From Flexistipes sinusarabici DSM 4947 (lineage in GTDB: Bacteria > Chrysiogenota > Deferribacteres > Deferribacterales > Flexistipitaceae), in the NCBI RefSeq assembly GCF_000218625.1, contig NC_015672.1:682001-746000 (forward strand): 64,000 nt of DNA, in the 5' to 3' direction. Shown here piece by piece: positions 17,904-29,428 of the stretch (position 1 is the first letter of the stretch; each line of letters opens with the position of its first letter). Made by a program: the position numbers and the translations under genes. The notes under the pieces were generated by a model. The model worked only from the letters and a program-made list of their open reading frames with translations. It was not told the DNA's origin and searched no databases.

Positions 17904-20327
17904 ATGGAAAATGGCGCCGTCTCTGATAAGGAAAAACTTTATAATTATCTTAAGGAAAAAATAAACCATCTTCTGGAAGTATTGGGGACGAAACCACTCA
18001 ATCCTGACGAACTTGATTTGGAATCCATATTATCTATTGATCCTATAGGAATTATAGCCGACTCTTTTGATCAGATTCTTGAACATCTGAACGAGACAAA
18101 TGAAGAGCTTATCACCGCGAAAGAAGAGATTTCTGCAATTTTTAACAGTGTTGGGGTGGGTATACTGGTTATAGATAAATCATGCAGAATACATTCCTTT
18201 AATCACAGGCTATGTGAAATGCTGGAAACGGATGAAAAAGAAATTTATAATTTAAATTTTGCGGAAATTTTTCCATCTGAAATTAAGGAAAATTATTGTA
18301 ATGATTTCTTTCATAAAGAGAGTTTTAAAGAATTTCACAATATACCTATTAAAAATAAATATTTTGATTTAAAGATTGTGCCTCTGAAAAGACAACAGGG
18401 AGCAGTGAATTCTTATATAATAAGCTTTAATGATGTCACGGATAAAATCCATTCGGAGTTAATGTTTCAGCAGATTTATGATAATGCCAATGATATGATT
18501 ATAGGCCTTGATACAGAAGGGGTTGTTAGAAATTTGAATAATGCGGCAAGAGCCATTTTAGGTTGCACAGATGAGGAACTAATCGGCAAAAAATTCAGCA
18601 GCATTGTGGCGGGAAATTATAGTGGGATACTTCCCTTTGAGCTTATGGAGATTATCTCAGACTCCTGTGTCAAAAATGTCGAAATGAAATTGATTGATAA
18701 ACAGGGCAATGAAATATATGTGGACGGATCTTTTTTCCGGGGAAAACTGAGTGTTTCTGAGACCGGGGTACTCGGTATACTGAGGGATATTACGGATAAA
18801 AAAATAGTTGAGAAAGAGCTGGAGAGAGAGCGCGAACTTCTTTCTGTAACTCTTAGAAGTATAAATGACGGTGTGATTACTGTAAATGACAGCTGCCAGG
18901 TTATCATGATTAACAAAACGGCAGAGGAGATGCTTGCCGTCAGTTCTTCTGATGCTGAAAATGTTGCGTTGGAAAAAATTTTCAATTTTTCTGAAGTTAA
19001 TCAACTTCCCTTATGCAGGGTAGGGCCCAAAAGATATTTTACTTCCCGGGAATATGACTCCAACAGCCGTTTTTGCCTTACCCTGAAAAACAAAAAAGGC
19101 ACAGACTATAAAGTGGATGTGTTTATAACTCCCCTTATTGACAGAAGCAGCAGTATTATCGGCGGGGTTGTGGTTCTTAAAGATATTACGGATTATCTGC
19201 GTATTCAGGAAGAGCTGCTGAACAGTTCGAAAATGGAAGCCTTGTCTATAATGGCCAGAGGTATTGCTCATGATTATAACAACATATTAACGGCTATAAT
19301 GAGTAATGTCTCGCTGGCTAAGCTGAAAGCCGAGTCTGAAAGTGTGGAGAAAGTTCTAAAGAACGCGGAAAATGCAGTTGTTAATGCAAAAAATCTTACA
19401 ATGCAATTATCCACTTTTGCCAAAGAAGGGGTCTTGGCAAAAGAAATTGTTTCGCTGAAGGAGTTTTTGAAGAGTGTTTGTGATTTTACACTCAGCGGAA
19501 GCAGCTGCTACTATAATGTTCACTGCACGGAAAATGTGAGTTATGTCGAAGTTGACAAATCCAAACTTTCACAAGTTATAAACAATCTTCTTGTAAATGC
19601 GATACAGGCAATGCCCGGCGGCGGCAAAATCGGAATTGACTGCAGGAATATTGATATAGGCGAAGATACTGCTCTACCGCTGCAAAGGGGGCGTTATGTG
19701 AAAATATCGGTCACGGATGAAGGTAAGGGTATTCCGGAAAGCCAGCAGCATAAAATATTCGATCCTTTTTTCACAACAAAGGAGGAGGGAACCGGTCTCG
19801 GCCTGGCAACCTCTTATTCAATTATTAAAAAACATGGCGGTCATATAGCTGTTGATTCAAAGGTGGGTGAAGGTACTGCATTTCATATTTATCTGCCTGC
19901 GGAGAAAGACGGTATAAACTACAAAAAAGAAAAAGAGTCTCATCATATTCAGAAGCATCATAAAAAAGTACTCCTTATGGATGATAATGAGAGTGTTCTG
20001 GAATCCACATCAGAATTATTGACGGAGCTCGGTGCAGATGTCGATGCTGTCAGAAGCGGGGAGAAAGCTGTTGAGAAGTTTGCTGAGGCTTTCAGAAAAG
20101 GGGAAGCTTATGACTTGTCCATACTGGACATTACAATGCCGGGAGGTTTCGGCGGTAAGAAGGTTTTTAAAGAGATAACCAAAATTGATCCGGAAGCAAA
20201 ATGTGTTATTTCCAGCGGATTTACCTCAGATGAGCTTATAAAAAACTACAAAAAATACGGATTTTACTCTTGTCTCCACAAACCTTATGATTTGCAGGAA
20301 TTAAACATGCTGTTGATGAATGTATAG
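17904..20327 (+). CDS. PAS-containing hybrid sensor histidine kinase
   Basis: An 807-residue soluble kinase with no obvious membrane segments. Order: N-terminal helical region, three PAS domains (about 65-185, 190-300 and 305-435), a HisKA dimerisation helix with His456 in ARGIAHDYNNILTA, a HATPase with N-box NNLLVNAIQAM and G-boxes DEGKGIPES and GTGLGLATS, then a C-terminal receiver with phospho-acceptor Asp742 in SILDITMPGG and HKPYD lysine. The AHDYNNIL H-box is typical of kinases that signal through their own receiver. It follows tusA by 35 bp and may sense redox or sulfur state, but that is only proximity. No cognate DNA-binding regulator is beside it. Confidence 0.9.
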   Translation: MENGAVSDKEKLYNYLKEKINHLLEVLGTKPLNPDELDLESILSIDPIGIIADSFDQILEHLNETNEELITAKEEISAIFNSVGVGILVIDKSCRIHSFNHRLCEMLETDEKEIYNLNFAEIFPSEIKENYCNDFFHKESFKEFHNIPIKNKYFDLKIVPLKRQQGAVNSYIISFNDVTDKIHSELMFQQIYDNANDMIIGLDTEGVVRNLNNAARAILGCTDEELIGKKFSSIVAGNYSGILPFELMEIISDSCVKNVEMKLIDKQGNEIYVDGSFFRGKLSVSETGVLGILRDITDKKIVEKELERERELLSVTLRSINDGVITVNDSCQVIMINKTAEEMLAVSSSDAENVALEKIFNFSEVNQLPLCRVGPKRYFTSREYDSNSRFCLTLKNKKGTDYKVDVFITPLIDRSSSIIGGVVVLKDITDYLRIQEELLNSSKMEALSIMARGIAHDYNNILTAIMSNVSLAKLKAESESVEKVLKNAENAVVNAKNLTMQLSTFAKEGVLAKEIVSLKEFLKSVCDFTLSGSSCYYNVHCTENVSYVEVDKSKLSQVINNLLVNAIQAMPGGGKIGIDCRNIDIGEDTALPLQRGRYVKISVTDEGKGIPESQQHKIFDPFFTTKEEGTGLGLATSYSIIKKHGGHIAVDSKVGEGTAFHIYLPAEKDGINYKKEKESHHIQKHHKKVLLMDDNESVLESTSELLTELGADVDAVRSGEKAVEKFAEAFRKGEAYDLSILDITMPGGFGGKKVFKEITKIDPEAKCVISSGFTSDELIKNYKKYGFYSCLHKPYDLQELNMLLMNV

Positions 20328-20394
20328 ATAAAAGAATATTTATTTTTTAAATGAACGATAAATTTTTATGAACTAATTCTCCTTTAAAAAACTC

Positions 20395-20501
20395 TTGATT
20401 TCAATGTGATTTATAATTATACATACCCCACACGAATAATGGAGTTTTAGCCTTATTTTAAGGCTCTCTCTACATTTGAAGGATACTAAGGAGGAAAGAG
20501 A
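20395..20501 (+). promoter_or_regulatory. Promoter and hairpin leader of the lipoprotein gene
   Basis: TTGATT (20395-20400), 17 bp, TATACA (20418-20423). A short palindrome AGCCTTA TTT TAAGGCT lies in the would-be leader near 20450-20466. AAGGAGG precedes the ATG. No known riboswitch pattern recognised. Confidence 0.4.
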
Positions 20502-21089
20502 ATGAAAAGAATTTTATTAGGGCTGTTTCTTCTTGCGGCGTTTTTTGTCGTTGCGTGTTCGCAGAACACCTCATCAGAAACGGCGGAAGAGAGTGTAAAG
20601 GAGGAAAACACTCAGGCTGTAAGTGCGAGCGAAAATGCGAATACCCAGCATAATACCGGCGGTGAAGGAATGGGTGAGCAAATTGATAATCCGCATTCCG
20701 GAATGGGCAGCACTGATGGGAAGGAAAGAAAAATTGTTGTTCCTGAAGAGGTTAAGGCTAAGTTTAAAAGTGTTATTGTAGAAATAAGTGATAACAGTTC
20801 AGGTTCGCCGAAGTTTATAGAAAGGGAGATTATGATTGGACAAAAAGCCGAAATTTCAGGCACTCCCCTGACTGTTGAAGTCGAGCACTATCTGCCGGAT
20901 TTTGTTATGGATCAGAGCGGCGTAATGACTTCAAGAACAGCTGAAGAAAATATGCCGGCAGCAAAAATCAAGGTTTATAATAAACAGGGACTTATATTTG
21001 ACGGCTGGCTTTTTAAGAATTTTCCCGGAATACATTCATTCCAGCATCCGGTATATGATATTAAGCTGAAGGGTTCAGTTACTAAATAA
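20502..21089 (+). CDS. DUF2155-type lipoprotein
   Basis: A 195-residue lipoprotein: signal peptide LLGLFLLAAFFVVAC with lipobox VVAC (Cys about residue 19), then an acidic low-complexity linker of about 65 residues rich in Glu, Asn and Gly, and a C-terminal domain of about 110 residues. The domain ends DGWLFKNFPGIHSFQHPVYD, which matches DUF2155, a small beta-rich periplasmic domain of unknown role in Proteobacteria and neighbours. It has its own promoter and a bidirectional terminator shared with fumB. Subcellular site: membrane-anchored, facing the periplasm. Confidence 0.75.
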   Translation: MKRILLGLFLLAAFFVVACSQNTSSETAEESVKEENTQAVSASENANTQHNTGGEGMGEQIDNPHSGMGSTDGKERKIVVPEEVKAKFKSVIVEISDNSSGSPKFIEREIMIGQKAEISGTPLTVEVEHYLPDFVMDQSGVMTSRTAEENMPAAKIKVYNKQGLIFDGWLFKNFPGIHSFQHPVYDIKLKGSVTK

Positions 21090-21104
21090 TTGCTTGCTAT
21101 AAAT

Positions 21105-21134
21105 AAAAAAGGGGCTTTTTATGCCCCTTTTTTT
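21105..21134. terminator. Bidirectional terminator between the lipoprotein gene and fumB
   Basis: GGGGC (21111-21115) and GCCCC (21123-21127) with A-run before and T-run after serve both converging genes. Confidence 0.85.
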
Positions 21135-21711
21135 ATATTCCGATAAGTTCTTTTGCTTTCTGCTGGGATTTGGTAAGTATTTCTTTATGGAGGCTTCCGC
21201 CTTTTGAATCCATTGTTACAACACAGGGGAAATCTTTAACTTCTATTACCCAGAATGCCTCTGGAGTTCCGAACTCCTCGAGCTTAAAAACATCTTTTAC
21301 ATTAATTACTTTTTCAGCAATGAGAGATCCTGCACCGCCTACGGCATGCAGATAAACGGCACCGCATTTTTTCAGTCCTTTAGCTGTCTTTTCTCCCATG
21401 CCGCCTTTACCTATCACAGCCCTTACGTTGTATTCGCAGATTACGTCGGACTGATACGGTTCTTCTCTTGCACTGGTGGTAGGCCCTGCCGCTATAAAAG
21501 ACCACTGACCGTTTTCATTCCTTACCACCGGCCCGCAATGATAGATAACGGATTCTTCAAGATATTTTCTTATGAAGTCGGGTTTTTCCTCCACCATCAG
21601 TTTATGTGCGGCATCTCTGGCAGTTACAATTGTACCTGTAAGTGATACTTCATCACCCACATTAAGTTCTCTGATTTTCTCTTCCGAAATAGGGGTTGTG
21701 AGATTAATCAT
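21133..21711 (-). CDS. fumB: Class I fumarate hydratase, beta (C-terminal) subunit
   Basis: A 192-residue protein equal to the C-terminal domain of iron-sulfur fumarases and L-tartrate dehydratases. Key features: GPVVRNENGQW, CEYNVRAVIGKGGMG, HAVGGAGSLIAEKV and FPCVVTMDSKGGSLH. It pairs with the alpha subunit, whose gene overlaps its start by 8 bp, to hydrate fumarate to malate using a labile [4Fe-4S] cluster. Tartrate dehydratase is the alternative, but the surrounding TCA genes and shared promoter motif make fumarase the better call. Confidence 0.9.
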   Translation of the reverse strand: MINLTTPISEEKIRELNVGDEVSLTGTIVTARDAAHKLMVEEKPDFIRKYLEESVIYHCGPVVRNENGQWSFIAAGPTTSAREEPYQSDVICEYNVRAVIGKGGMGEKTAKGLKKCGAVYLHAVGGAGSLIAEKVINVKDVFKLEEFGTPEAFWVIEVKDFPCVVTMDSKGGSLHKEILTKSQQKAKELIGI

Positions 21712-22576
21712 ATGTCACCTCGCCGTTCTTGATTATCATTTGCTTTCTTCGGTATGCCCAGCACATGTATGAAATGGCCACATAGAATGTTGCCGGATGT
21801 CTGTGCTGATAATCTATATGAGTGCCCAAAACGGTTGTTTTGCCTCCAAAGCCCATAGGGCCTATGCCGAGTTTGTTGAGATCTGTATGTAGTTCCTCTT
21901 CAAGCTTTGCGATTTCAGGATTTTCGTGGCGCTGGTTAAGTTTTCTGAAAAATTGTTCTTTTGACAATGCATAGGATGTCACCCTGTCTCCGCCTATGCC
22001 CACACCGATAATGCCGGGTGCACATCCAAGTCCCTGTGCTTTTGTAACGGCATCTATAACTACCTTTCTTACTCCCTTCAGGTCCCTGCCTGCTTTAAGT
22101 CCGGAATCAGGTAATTTGTACTGAGTTCCGACATTTTCGCTGCCGCCTCCTTTGAGCATCAGTCTGATTCTCACTTCATCTTTATCCCATTGATGAAAGT
22201 GAATGTAGGGGGCATTTTTACCGATATTGTTTCCACTGTTTTTGTTTGTGACAGGGTCAACGGCATTGGGTCTTAAATATTGCAACTCTGTTGCCTGGCT
22301 TGCAGCATTTTCAATTGCTTCACGGTATTTTTGTTCGCTGTCTCCAACCGGAAAATCGATGTAAAATATCAAAGCTCCGGTATCCTGGCAGATGGGCGTT
22401 GATTTTTGCCTGGCAAGCTGAATATCTTCCAAAATGGTGCCGAAGACATTTCTTGCAGGTGTACCTTCATCTTCCGTTTCGTAAGCTTTTTTGATTGCAT
22501 CCTCCACATCCGGTGACAAGTCTGTCGACGCTTTTCGTATTAACTTTAATATTGATTCCTGGAGATTCATAAGCAC
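21704..22576 (-). CDS. fumA: Class I fumarate hydratase, alpha (N-terminal) subunit
   Basis: A 290-residue iron-sulfur hydro-lyase subunit. It shows STPICQDTGALIFYIDFP with the first cluster Cys, the substrate loop NAVDPVTNKNSGNN, GGGSENVG, and GCAPGIIGVGIGGDR with a further cluster Cys. It is the promoter-proximal gene of the two-gene fum operon, reading away from acnB. The promoter at 22645-22673 carries the 17-bp site shared with acnB, idh and sdh. An ATG 2 codons downstream could also serve as the start. Confidence 0.92.
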   Translation of the reverse strand: MLMNLQESILKLIRKASTDLSPDVEDAIKKAYETEDEGTPARNVFGTILEDIQLARQKSTPICQDTGALIFYIDFPVGDSEQKYREAIENAASQATELQYLRPNAVDPVTNKNSGNNIGKNAPYIHFHQWDKDEVRIRLMLKGGGSENVGTQYKLPDSGLKAGRDLKGVRKVVIDAVTKAQGLGCAPGIIGVGIGGDRVTSYALSKEQFFRKLNQRHENPEIAKLEEELHTDLNKLGIGPMGFGGKTTVLGTHIDYQHRHPATFYVAISYMCWAYRRKQMIIKNGEVTYD

Positions 22577-22663
22577 CTCTCTTTAATCTGGTATTCGTCA
22601 AAAGCATGTAAATTGCCTTTAAAATTAATTTTGCTATATAATTGTATATATGTCAACTGCATA

Positions 22664-22680
22664 TTGTATACAATTAACAG
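22664..22680 (-). promoter_or_regulatory. TCA operator site, fum copy
   Basis: TTGTATACAATTAACAG; it contains the perfect 12-bp palindrome ATTGTATACAAT (22663-22674) and covers the fum -35. It matches the sdh copy at 14 of 17 positions. Confidence 0.65.
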
Positions 22681-22926
22681 CTGTTTTATTTTTGAGCAGG
22701 TTTTTAGTCTTGTTGATATTCTAATATGTGGTACGGTATGTTCAACGTTTAGCGTTCAATGTTGAATACCCGTCCAACAAATTGCGGTTACCCTGTTTCC
22801 CTACTTTCATACACTAATGAAGTACACCAAACCAATCAGTTGTTGTTTGTATTGATAAAAGGAATATTTCATATTGAGATTATCAAAATATGTTTTAAAA
22901 TTTATTTTGACAACGAGTCCAAAAAA

Positions 22927-22943
22927 TTGTATACAGAATACAA
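22927..22943 (+). promoter_or_regulatory. TCA operator site, acnB copy
   Basis: TTGTATACAGAATACAA includes the acnB -10 TATACA. It differs from the sdh copy at only two positions. Confidence 0.7.
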
Positions 22944-22959
22944 AAACGAGGGGTTAGTT

Positions 22960-25503
22960 ATGTTAAAAGAATATGAAGATCATGTTCAGGAAAGAGAAAA
23001 GCTTGGAATACCTCCTTTGCCACTTTCTCCGGAACTTACAAAGGAAGTATGTGAAAAACTGGAAAATCCTGCAAATCAGAAAGAGCAGGATTATTTGTTA
23101 TATCTTCTCAAGGAGAGGGTTGCACCTGGTGTTGACCCGGCTTCCAAAGTTAAGGCCGAATGGCTTAATAAGGTAGCAACCGGCGAAGTCAAATCTCCTG
23201 CAGTATCCGCAGAAGATGCTGTTGATATTCTGGGAACAATGCTTGGCGGATACAATGTCCAGTATTTGGTTGAGTTGCTAAAGGATGATCAGCTTGGGAA
23301 AAAAGCTGCTGAGGCTTTGAAAACGACTATTCTTGTTTATGACGCTTTTGATGACGTTTTAAAGCTGTCCAAATCCAATTCAAATGCGAAAGAGGTAATT
23401 ACATCATGGGCTGAAGGAGAGTGGTTTACATCTAAACCCGATTTCCCGAAAGAGATGAAACTTAAAGTTTATAAGGTTGAGGGTGAGATTAATACAGATG
23501 ATTTCTCACCAGCTAAACATGCCTGGAGTCGCCCTGATATTCCCATGCATGCTCTTGCTATGGGAGAATCGAGATTTCCCGAAGGAAATGAAACGATAAA
23601 AAAATTTCGTGAAGAAGGTTATAAGGTTGCCTTTGTAGGTGACGTAGTGGGTACCGGATCTTCCAGAAAATCCGCATGTAACTCTGTGATGTGGCACATC
23701 GGTGAAGATATTCCCAATGTTCCCAATAAAAGGAATGCCGGTGTTGTTATAGGCGGACTTATTGCTCCGATTTTCTTTAATACCACTGAGGATTCAGGCG
23801 GTCTGCCTGTAATGTGTGATGTGACAGGCATGAATACCGGTGATGTTATTATCCTTGATTTTGAAAAGGGGGAAGTCCGCAAAGATGACGGAACCGTTTT
23901 AACAAATTTTGAACTTAAACCGAAAACTTTAAGAGATGAATATAAAGCCGGAGGCAGACTGAATCTGATTATCGGCCGTTCCCTTACCAACAAGGCCAGA
24001 TCTGCTCTTGGTATGGATGAGTCCGATCTGTTTATCAAACCGGACAATCCGAAACCAAAGCCGGGACAGGCCTATTCCCTTGCTCAAAAGATTGTCGGTA
24101 AAGCCTGCGGCGAAGCCGGTGTTCTACCGGGAACTTCCTGTGAACCCAAAATGACAACTGTAGGTTCACAGGATACAACAGGACCGATGACTGCAGATGA
24201 ATTGAAGGAACTTGCTTGCTTGAAATTCCAGACTGATTTGTTTATGCAGTCGTTCTGCCATACGGCAGCATATCCCAAATCGGCCGATGTTAAGATGCAT
24301 AAAAGTCTTCCTGACTTTATTACCGAAAGGGAAGGTGTTGCTCTGAAGCCGGGTGACGGTGTTATCCACTCCTGGCTCAACAGACTGCTTCTTCCGGATA
24401 CGGTTGGTACAGGCGGTGATTCCCATACCAGATTTCCGATAGGCATTTCTTTTCCGGCAGGTTCCGGATTGGTTGCCTTTGCCGGTGCACTTGGTTTTAT
24501 GCCTCTTGATATGCCTGAGTCAGTTCTTGTGAAATTTAAAGGAGAATTAAATCCGGGTATAACATTAAGGGACGTAGTGAATGCTATTCCATATTTTGCT
24601 ATTCAGGAAGGTCTTCTTACTGTAGAAAAGGCCGGTAAAAAGAATATTTTTAACGGCCGTATCGTTGAAATGGAAGGACTGCCTGACTTGACAGTTGAAC
24701 AGGCGTTTGAATTGACCGATGCTTCAGCGGAAAGGTCGGCAGCAGGTGCTACTATAAAGCTATCTGAAGAGAGTGTAGCCGAGTTTCTCAAAAGCAATAT
24801 TGCCCTGATGAAGAAAATGATTGAAGACGGATATCAGTATGCGGATACATTGAAAAAAAGGATTGAAGACTGTGAAAAATGGCTTGAGAAACCTGCGCTG
24901 CTTGAAAGGGATAAAGATGCAGAATATGCTGCAGTTCTTGAAATCGACCTGAATGATATAAAGGAACCGATACTTGCCTGCCCCAATGACCCTGATGATG
25001 TCAAGCTGCTTTCTGATGTTGCCGGGACGAATATAGATGAAGTTTTTGTTGGATCCTGCATGACCAATATCGGACACTTCAGAGCTGCAGGAAAAATATG
25101 GGAAGGTGAGAAATATCCTCAGACGAGAATCTGGGTGACTCCCCCTACAAAAATGGATGAAGCAAAGCTCAAAGAGGAAGGCTACTATTCAATTTATTCT
25201 CAAATAGGTGCCAGGGTTGAAATACCCGGTTGTTCACTTTGTATGGGTAATCAGGCCAGAGTGAGACCTGAAACAAATGTGCTGTCAACATCTACCAGAA
25301 ATTTTGATAACAGAATCGGGGACGGGGCACAGGTTTATCTCGGTTCTGCTGAGCTTACTGCAATAACCGGACTTTTGGGCAAACTGCCTTCAGTTGATGA
25401 TTATATGGACATTATCAATAAAAAGGTAACTCCTAATAAAGAGGAAATTTACAAATATCTTGAGTTTGACAAAATGGGGAAAGTAAAACTCACTTATTCG
25501 TAG
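22960..25503 (+). CDS. acnB: Aconitate hydratase B
   Basis: AcnB interconverts citrate and isocitrate with a [4Fe-4S] cluster. The ATG at 22960 is chosen because MLKEYEDHVQEREKLGIPPLPL is the normal AcnB opening, giving 847 residues, close to the family's 850-865. The frame stays open for 67 further codons upstream, but that stretch holds the promoter and operator. Domain order is the AcnB type: HEAT-like N-domain, swivel domain with GDVVGTGSSRKSA, then the catalytic domains with GTGGDSHTRFPIG and the cluster-binding IPGCSLCMGNQARV. Monocistronic, followed by a strong terminator. Confidence 0.96.
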   Translation: MLKEYEDHVQEREKLGIPPLPLSPELTKEVCEKLENPANQKEQDYLLYLLKERVAPGVDPASKVKAEWLNKVATGEVKSPAVSAEDAVDILGTMLGGYNVQYLVELLKDDQLGKKAAEALKTTILVYDAFDDVLKLSKSNSNAKEVITSWAEGEWFTSKPDFPKEMKLKVYKVEGEINTDDFSPAKHAWSRPDIPMHALAMGESRFPEGNETIKKFREEGYKVAFVGDVVGTGSSRKSACNSVMWHIGEDIPNVPNKRNAGVVIGGLIAPIFFNTTEDSGGLPVMCDVTGMNTGDVIILDFEKGEVRKDDGTVLTNFELKPKTLRDEYKAGGRLNLIIGRSLTNKARSALGMDESDLFIKPDNPKPKPGQAYSLAQKIVGKACGEAGVLPGTSCEPKMTTVGSQDTTGPMTADELKELACLKFQTDLFMQSFCHTAAYPKSADVKMHKSLPDFITEREGVALKPGDGVIHSWLNRLLLPDTVGTGGDSHTRFPIGISFPAGSGLVAFAGALGFMPLDMPESVLVKFKGELNPGITLRDVVNAIPYFAIQEGLLTVEKAGKKNIFNGRIVEMEGLPDLTVEQAFELTDASAERSAAGATIKLSEESVAEFLKSNIALMKKMIEDGYQYADTLKKRIEDCEKWLEKPALLERDKDAEYAAVLEIDLNDIKEPILACPNDPDDVKLLSDVAGTNIDEVFVGSCMTNIGHFRAAGKIWEGEKYPQTRIWVTPPTKMDEAKLKEEGYYSIYSQIGARVEIPGCSLCMGNQARVRPETNVLSTSTRNFDNRIGDGAQVYLGSAELTAITGLLGKLPSVDDYMDIINKKVTPNKEEIYKYLEFDKMGKVKLTYS

Positions 25504-25534
25504 CAAAAAAAGCCGCCAAGAGGCGGCTTTTTTT
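25504..25534 (+). terminator. acnB terminator
   Basis: Stem GCCGCC / GGCGGC with loop AAGA and seven T. Confidence 0.9.
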
Positions 25535-25842
25535 ATAGTCTTGCCGTTAAAGCGAATACTATTATAAAAGGTTATTTCACCAAGGACCCGGATATGAAAT
25601 GCGTTGGTGATAAAGGGCTCTTAGACAAGATATCGCTATTACAAACTATGATATTAATTTGAAAGTATATTATTCGTTAAAAAATACGCATGTGCCATTT
25701 TGGGATGATTCTCTTAAAGAAAGGCTGGGACAGAAAAATATATGTCAATGGAATGTTAAACAAAAGAAAGTGCGCTTTGCATGTTAAATTTTTATGCTTT
25801 AAAAAATAAATACCGTTTTGTTATTAATCTTCTCAATATTCC
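25535..25842. other. Gene-free gap with possible coding remnant
   Basis: About 300 bp between the acnB terminator and the idh promoter. One short frame (about 25614-25786) reads RALRQDIAITNYDINLK and ends VKQKKVRFAC, with codon use like a real gene but with no plausible start and no family I recognise. It may be a decayed gene end. Nothing else structured was seen. Confidence 0.3.
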
Positions 25843-25871
25843 TTGACAAAAAACGGTATGTTCTGTATATG
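25843..25871 (+). promoter_or_regulatory. idh promoter
   Basis: TTGACA (25843-25848), 17 bp, TATATG (25866-25871) with an upstream TG at 25864. The start site would fall inside the operator that follows. Confidence 0.6.
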
Positions 25872-25886
25872 GTATACAGTATACAG
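25870..25886 (+). promoter_or_regulatory. TCA operator site, idh copy
   Basis: TGGTATACAGTATACAG: two GTATAC palindromes spaced 7 bp apart, overlapping the -10 edge and the predicted start. It lies 104 bp before the idh ATG, so there is a long leader. Confidence 0.7.
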
Positions 25887-25980
25887 AGTTGTGTGTATGC
25901 TTTTCCATATTTCAGGAATGAAGGCATTTTGTAACATTATTTTAGAAGTTATTTAAATTAGTCATAAAACATGAAAATAA

Positions 25981-28233
<2,253 letters not shown>

Positions 28234-28245
28234 CGGTGTAATTTG

Positions 28246-28278
28246 TTATCGGAGCCGGTTTTGCCCGGTTCCGATAAA
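28246..28278. other. Intercistronic hairpin between idh and mdh
   Basis: TTATCGGAGCCGG pairs with CCGGTTCCGATAA (13-bp stem, one G-T). No T-run follows, so a mRNA-stabilising or processing hairpin is more likely than a terminator. Confidence 0.5.
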
Positions 28279-28301
28279 ACAAAAATAAAGGGGGCAGAAT
28301 T

Positions 28302-29276
28302 ATGGCTTTTAAAAGACCTAAAATAGCACTGATCGGAGGCGGTCAGATAGGCGGGGTACTTGCACAACTGTCAGCTCTCAGAGAGCTGGGTGATGTTGTA
28401 ATGTTTGATATCGTAGAAGATATGCCGCAAGGTAAAACTTTGGATATTGGAGAAGCATCCAGAGTTGACGGTTTTGATATTGAATTGAAAGGTACCAATG
28501 AGTACAAAGGTATTGAGGGCTCAGATGTTGTTATAGTTACAGCCGGTTTGCCAAGAAAACCTGGTATGAGCAGAGATGATCTTCTTACAAAAAACGCCGG
28601 TATTATGAAACAGGTGGCAGAAGGTATAAGAGATTATGCACCTGACTCATATGTGATTGTTATCTCAAATCCTTTGGATGCTATGGTTACGCTGATGAAA
28701 GAAGTCACAGGTTTTCCCACTAACAGGGTTTTTGGGCAGGCAGGAGTGCTTGATTCCTCAAGATTTTCTTCCTTTATAGCATGGGAGTTGGGTGTTTCCG
28801 TTAAGGATGTAAATGCACTTGTACTTGGAGGTCACGGAGATACAATGGTGCCGCTGGTAAGATATGCCAATGTAAACGGTGCACCAGTTATGGAACTGCT
28901 GGAAAGAAAGTATGGAGATGCCAATAAGGCGAAAGAAGTTATGGACGCAATAGTTGAAAGAACAAGAAAAGCCGGCGGTGAAGTTGTTGGTCTCCTGAAA
29001 ACAGGTTCCGCTTTTTACTCTCCAGCGTCAGCTGCAATTGCAATGACAGAAGCACTTCTCAGAGATCAAAAGAGAGTTCTTCCAGTCTGTGCATTTCTGC
29101 AGGGTGAGTACAATGTTAATGATATGTATTTGGGTGTCCCTGCAATAATCGGCGGCGATGGCGTTGAAAAAGTTGTAGAGTTAAGCCTTAATGAAGAAGA
29201 AGGTAAGATGCTGGACAATTCTGTAGAGGCTGTTAAAAAACTGCTTGAGGACATGAAGAGACTCGGTTTCTTATAA
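28302..29276 (+). CDS. mdh: Malate dehydrogenase
   Basis: A 324-residue LDH-like malate dehydrogenase that oxidises malate to oxaloacetate with NAD. The nucleotide-binding loop is [13 protein letters not shown], and the acidic residue of MFDIVEDM favours NAD. Catalytic pieces are [14 protein letters not shown] (substrate Arg residues), VISNPLDAM and [12 protein letters not shown] with the catalytic His. It lies 68 bp after idh, with a strong GGGGGC ribosome site, and may be cotranscribed with it across the intercistronic hairpin. Confidence 0.95.
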   Translation: MAFKRPKIALIGGGQIGGVLAQLSALRELGDVVMFDIVEDMPQGKTLDIGEASRVDGFDIELKGTNEYKGIEGSDVVIVTAGLPRKPGMSRDDLLTKNAGIMKQVAEGIRDYAPDSYVIVISNPLDAMVTLMKEVTGFPTNRVFGQAGVLDSSRFSSFIAWELGVSVKDVNALVLGGHGDTMVPLVRYANVNGAPVMELLERKYGDANKAKEVMDAIVERTRKAGGEVVGLLKTGSAFYSPASAAIAMTEALLRDQKRVLPVCAFLQGEYNVNDMYLGVPAIIGGDGVEKVVELSLNEEEGKMLDNSVEAVKKLLEDMKRLGFL

Positions 29277-29278
29277 AT

Positions 29279-29300
29279 TTACAGGGCATACAGCCCTGTA
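29279..29300. other. Hairpin downstream of mdh
   Basis: TTACAGGGC ATACA GCCCTGTAA forms a 9-bp stem right after the mdh stop, without a T-run. It resembles another palindrome at 38292-38309 and may be a dispersed REP-like sequence as well as an end signal. Confidence 0.4.
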
Positions 29301-29306
29301 AATCTC

Positions 29307-29336
29307 TAGTTAACTAATTTACACATAGTTAACTAA
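29307..29336. promoter_or_regulatory. Tandem TAGTTAACTAA sites before sucC
   Basis: Two identical 11-bp near-palindromes (29307-29317 and 29326-29336), 19 bp apart start to start, lie about 90 bp upstream of sucC. The spacing of nearly two helix turns suits two dimers on one DNA face. No regulator is assigned. Confidence 0.45.
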
Positions 29337-29428
29337 GTTGCTTATATGTAAGAATTATTTCTTGATTTGCCTGAAGATAAGTGCTACCTACAAAAGTTGT
29401 ACTAAAATAAAACAAGAGGTAGGTAGCT

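Larger units (their letters stand above)
22577..22959. promoter_or_regulatory. Divergent fum / acnB control region
   Basis: A 383-bp gap with no gene. The fum side has -35 TTGTAT (complement 22668-22673), 17 bp, -10 TATATA (complement 22645-22650). The acnB side has -35 TTGACA (22907-22912), 17 bp, -10 TATACA (22930-22935). Each promoter overlaps one copy of the shared palindromic site, at 22664-22680 and 22927-22943. Between them lies unremarkable AT-rich DNA with a GTTCAACGTT-type short repeat near 22740. Confidence 0.65.

Noticed and set aside
22759-22959. Sixty-seven extra codons in frame upstream of acnB
   Set aside because: They contain the -35, the -10 and the operator, and AcnB proteins begin at the sequence encoded from 22960.
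28246-28278. Terminator between idh and mdh
   Set aside because: The stem is strong but there is no T-run on either strand; listed as an intercistronic hairpin instead.
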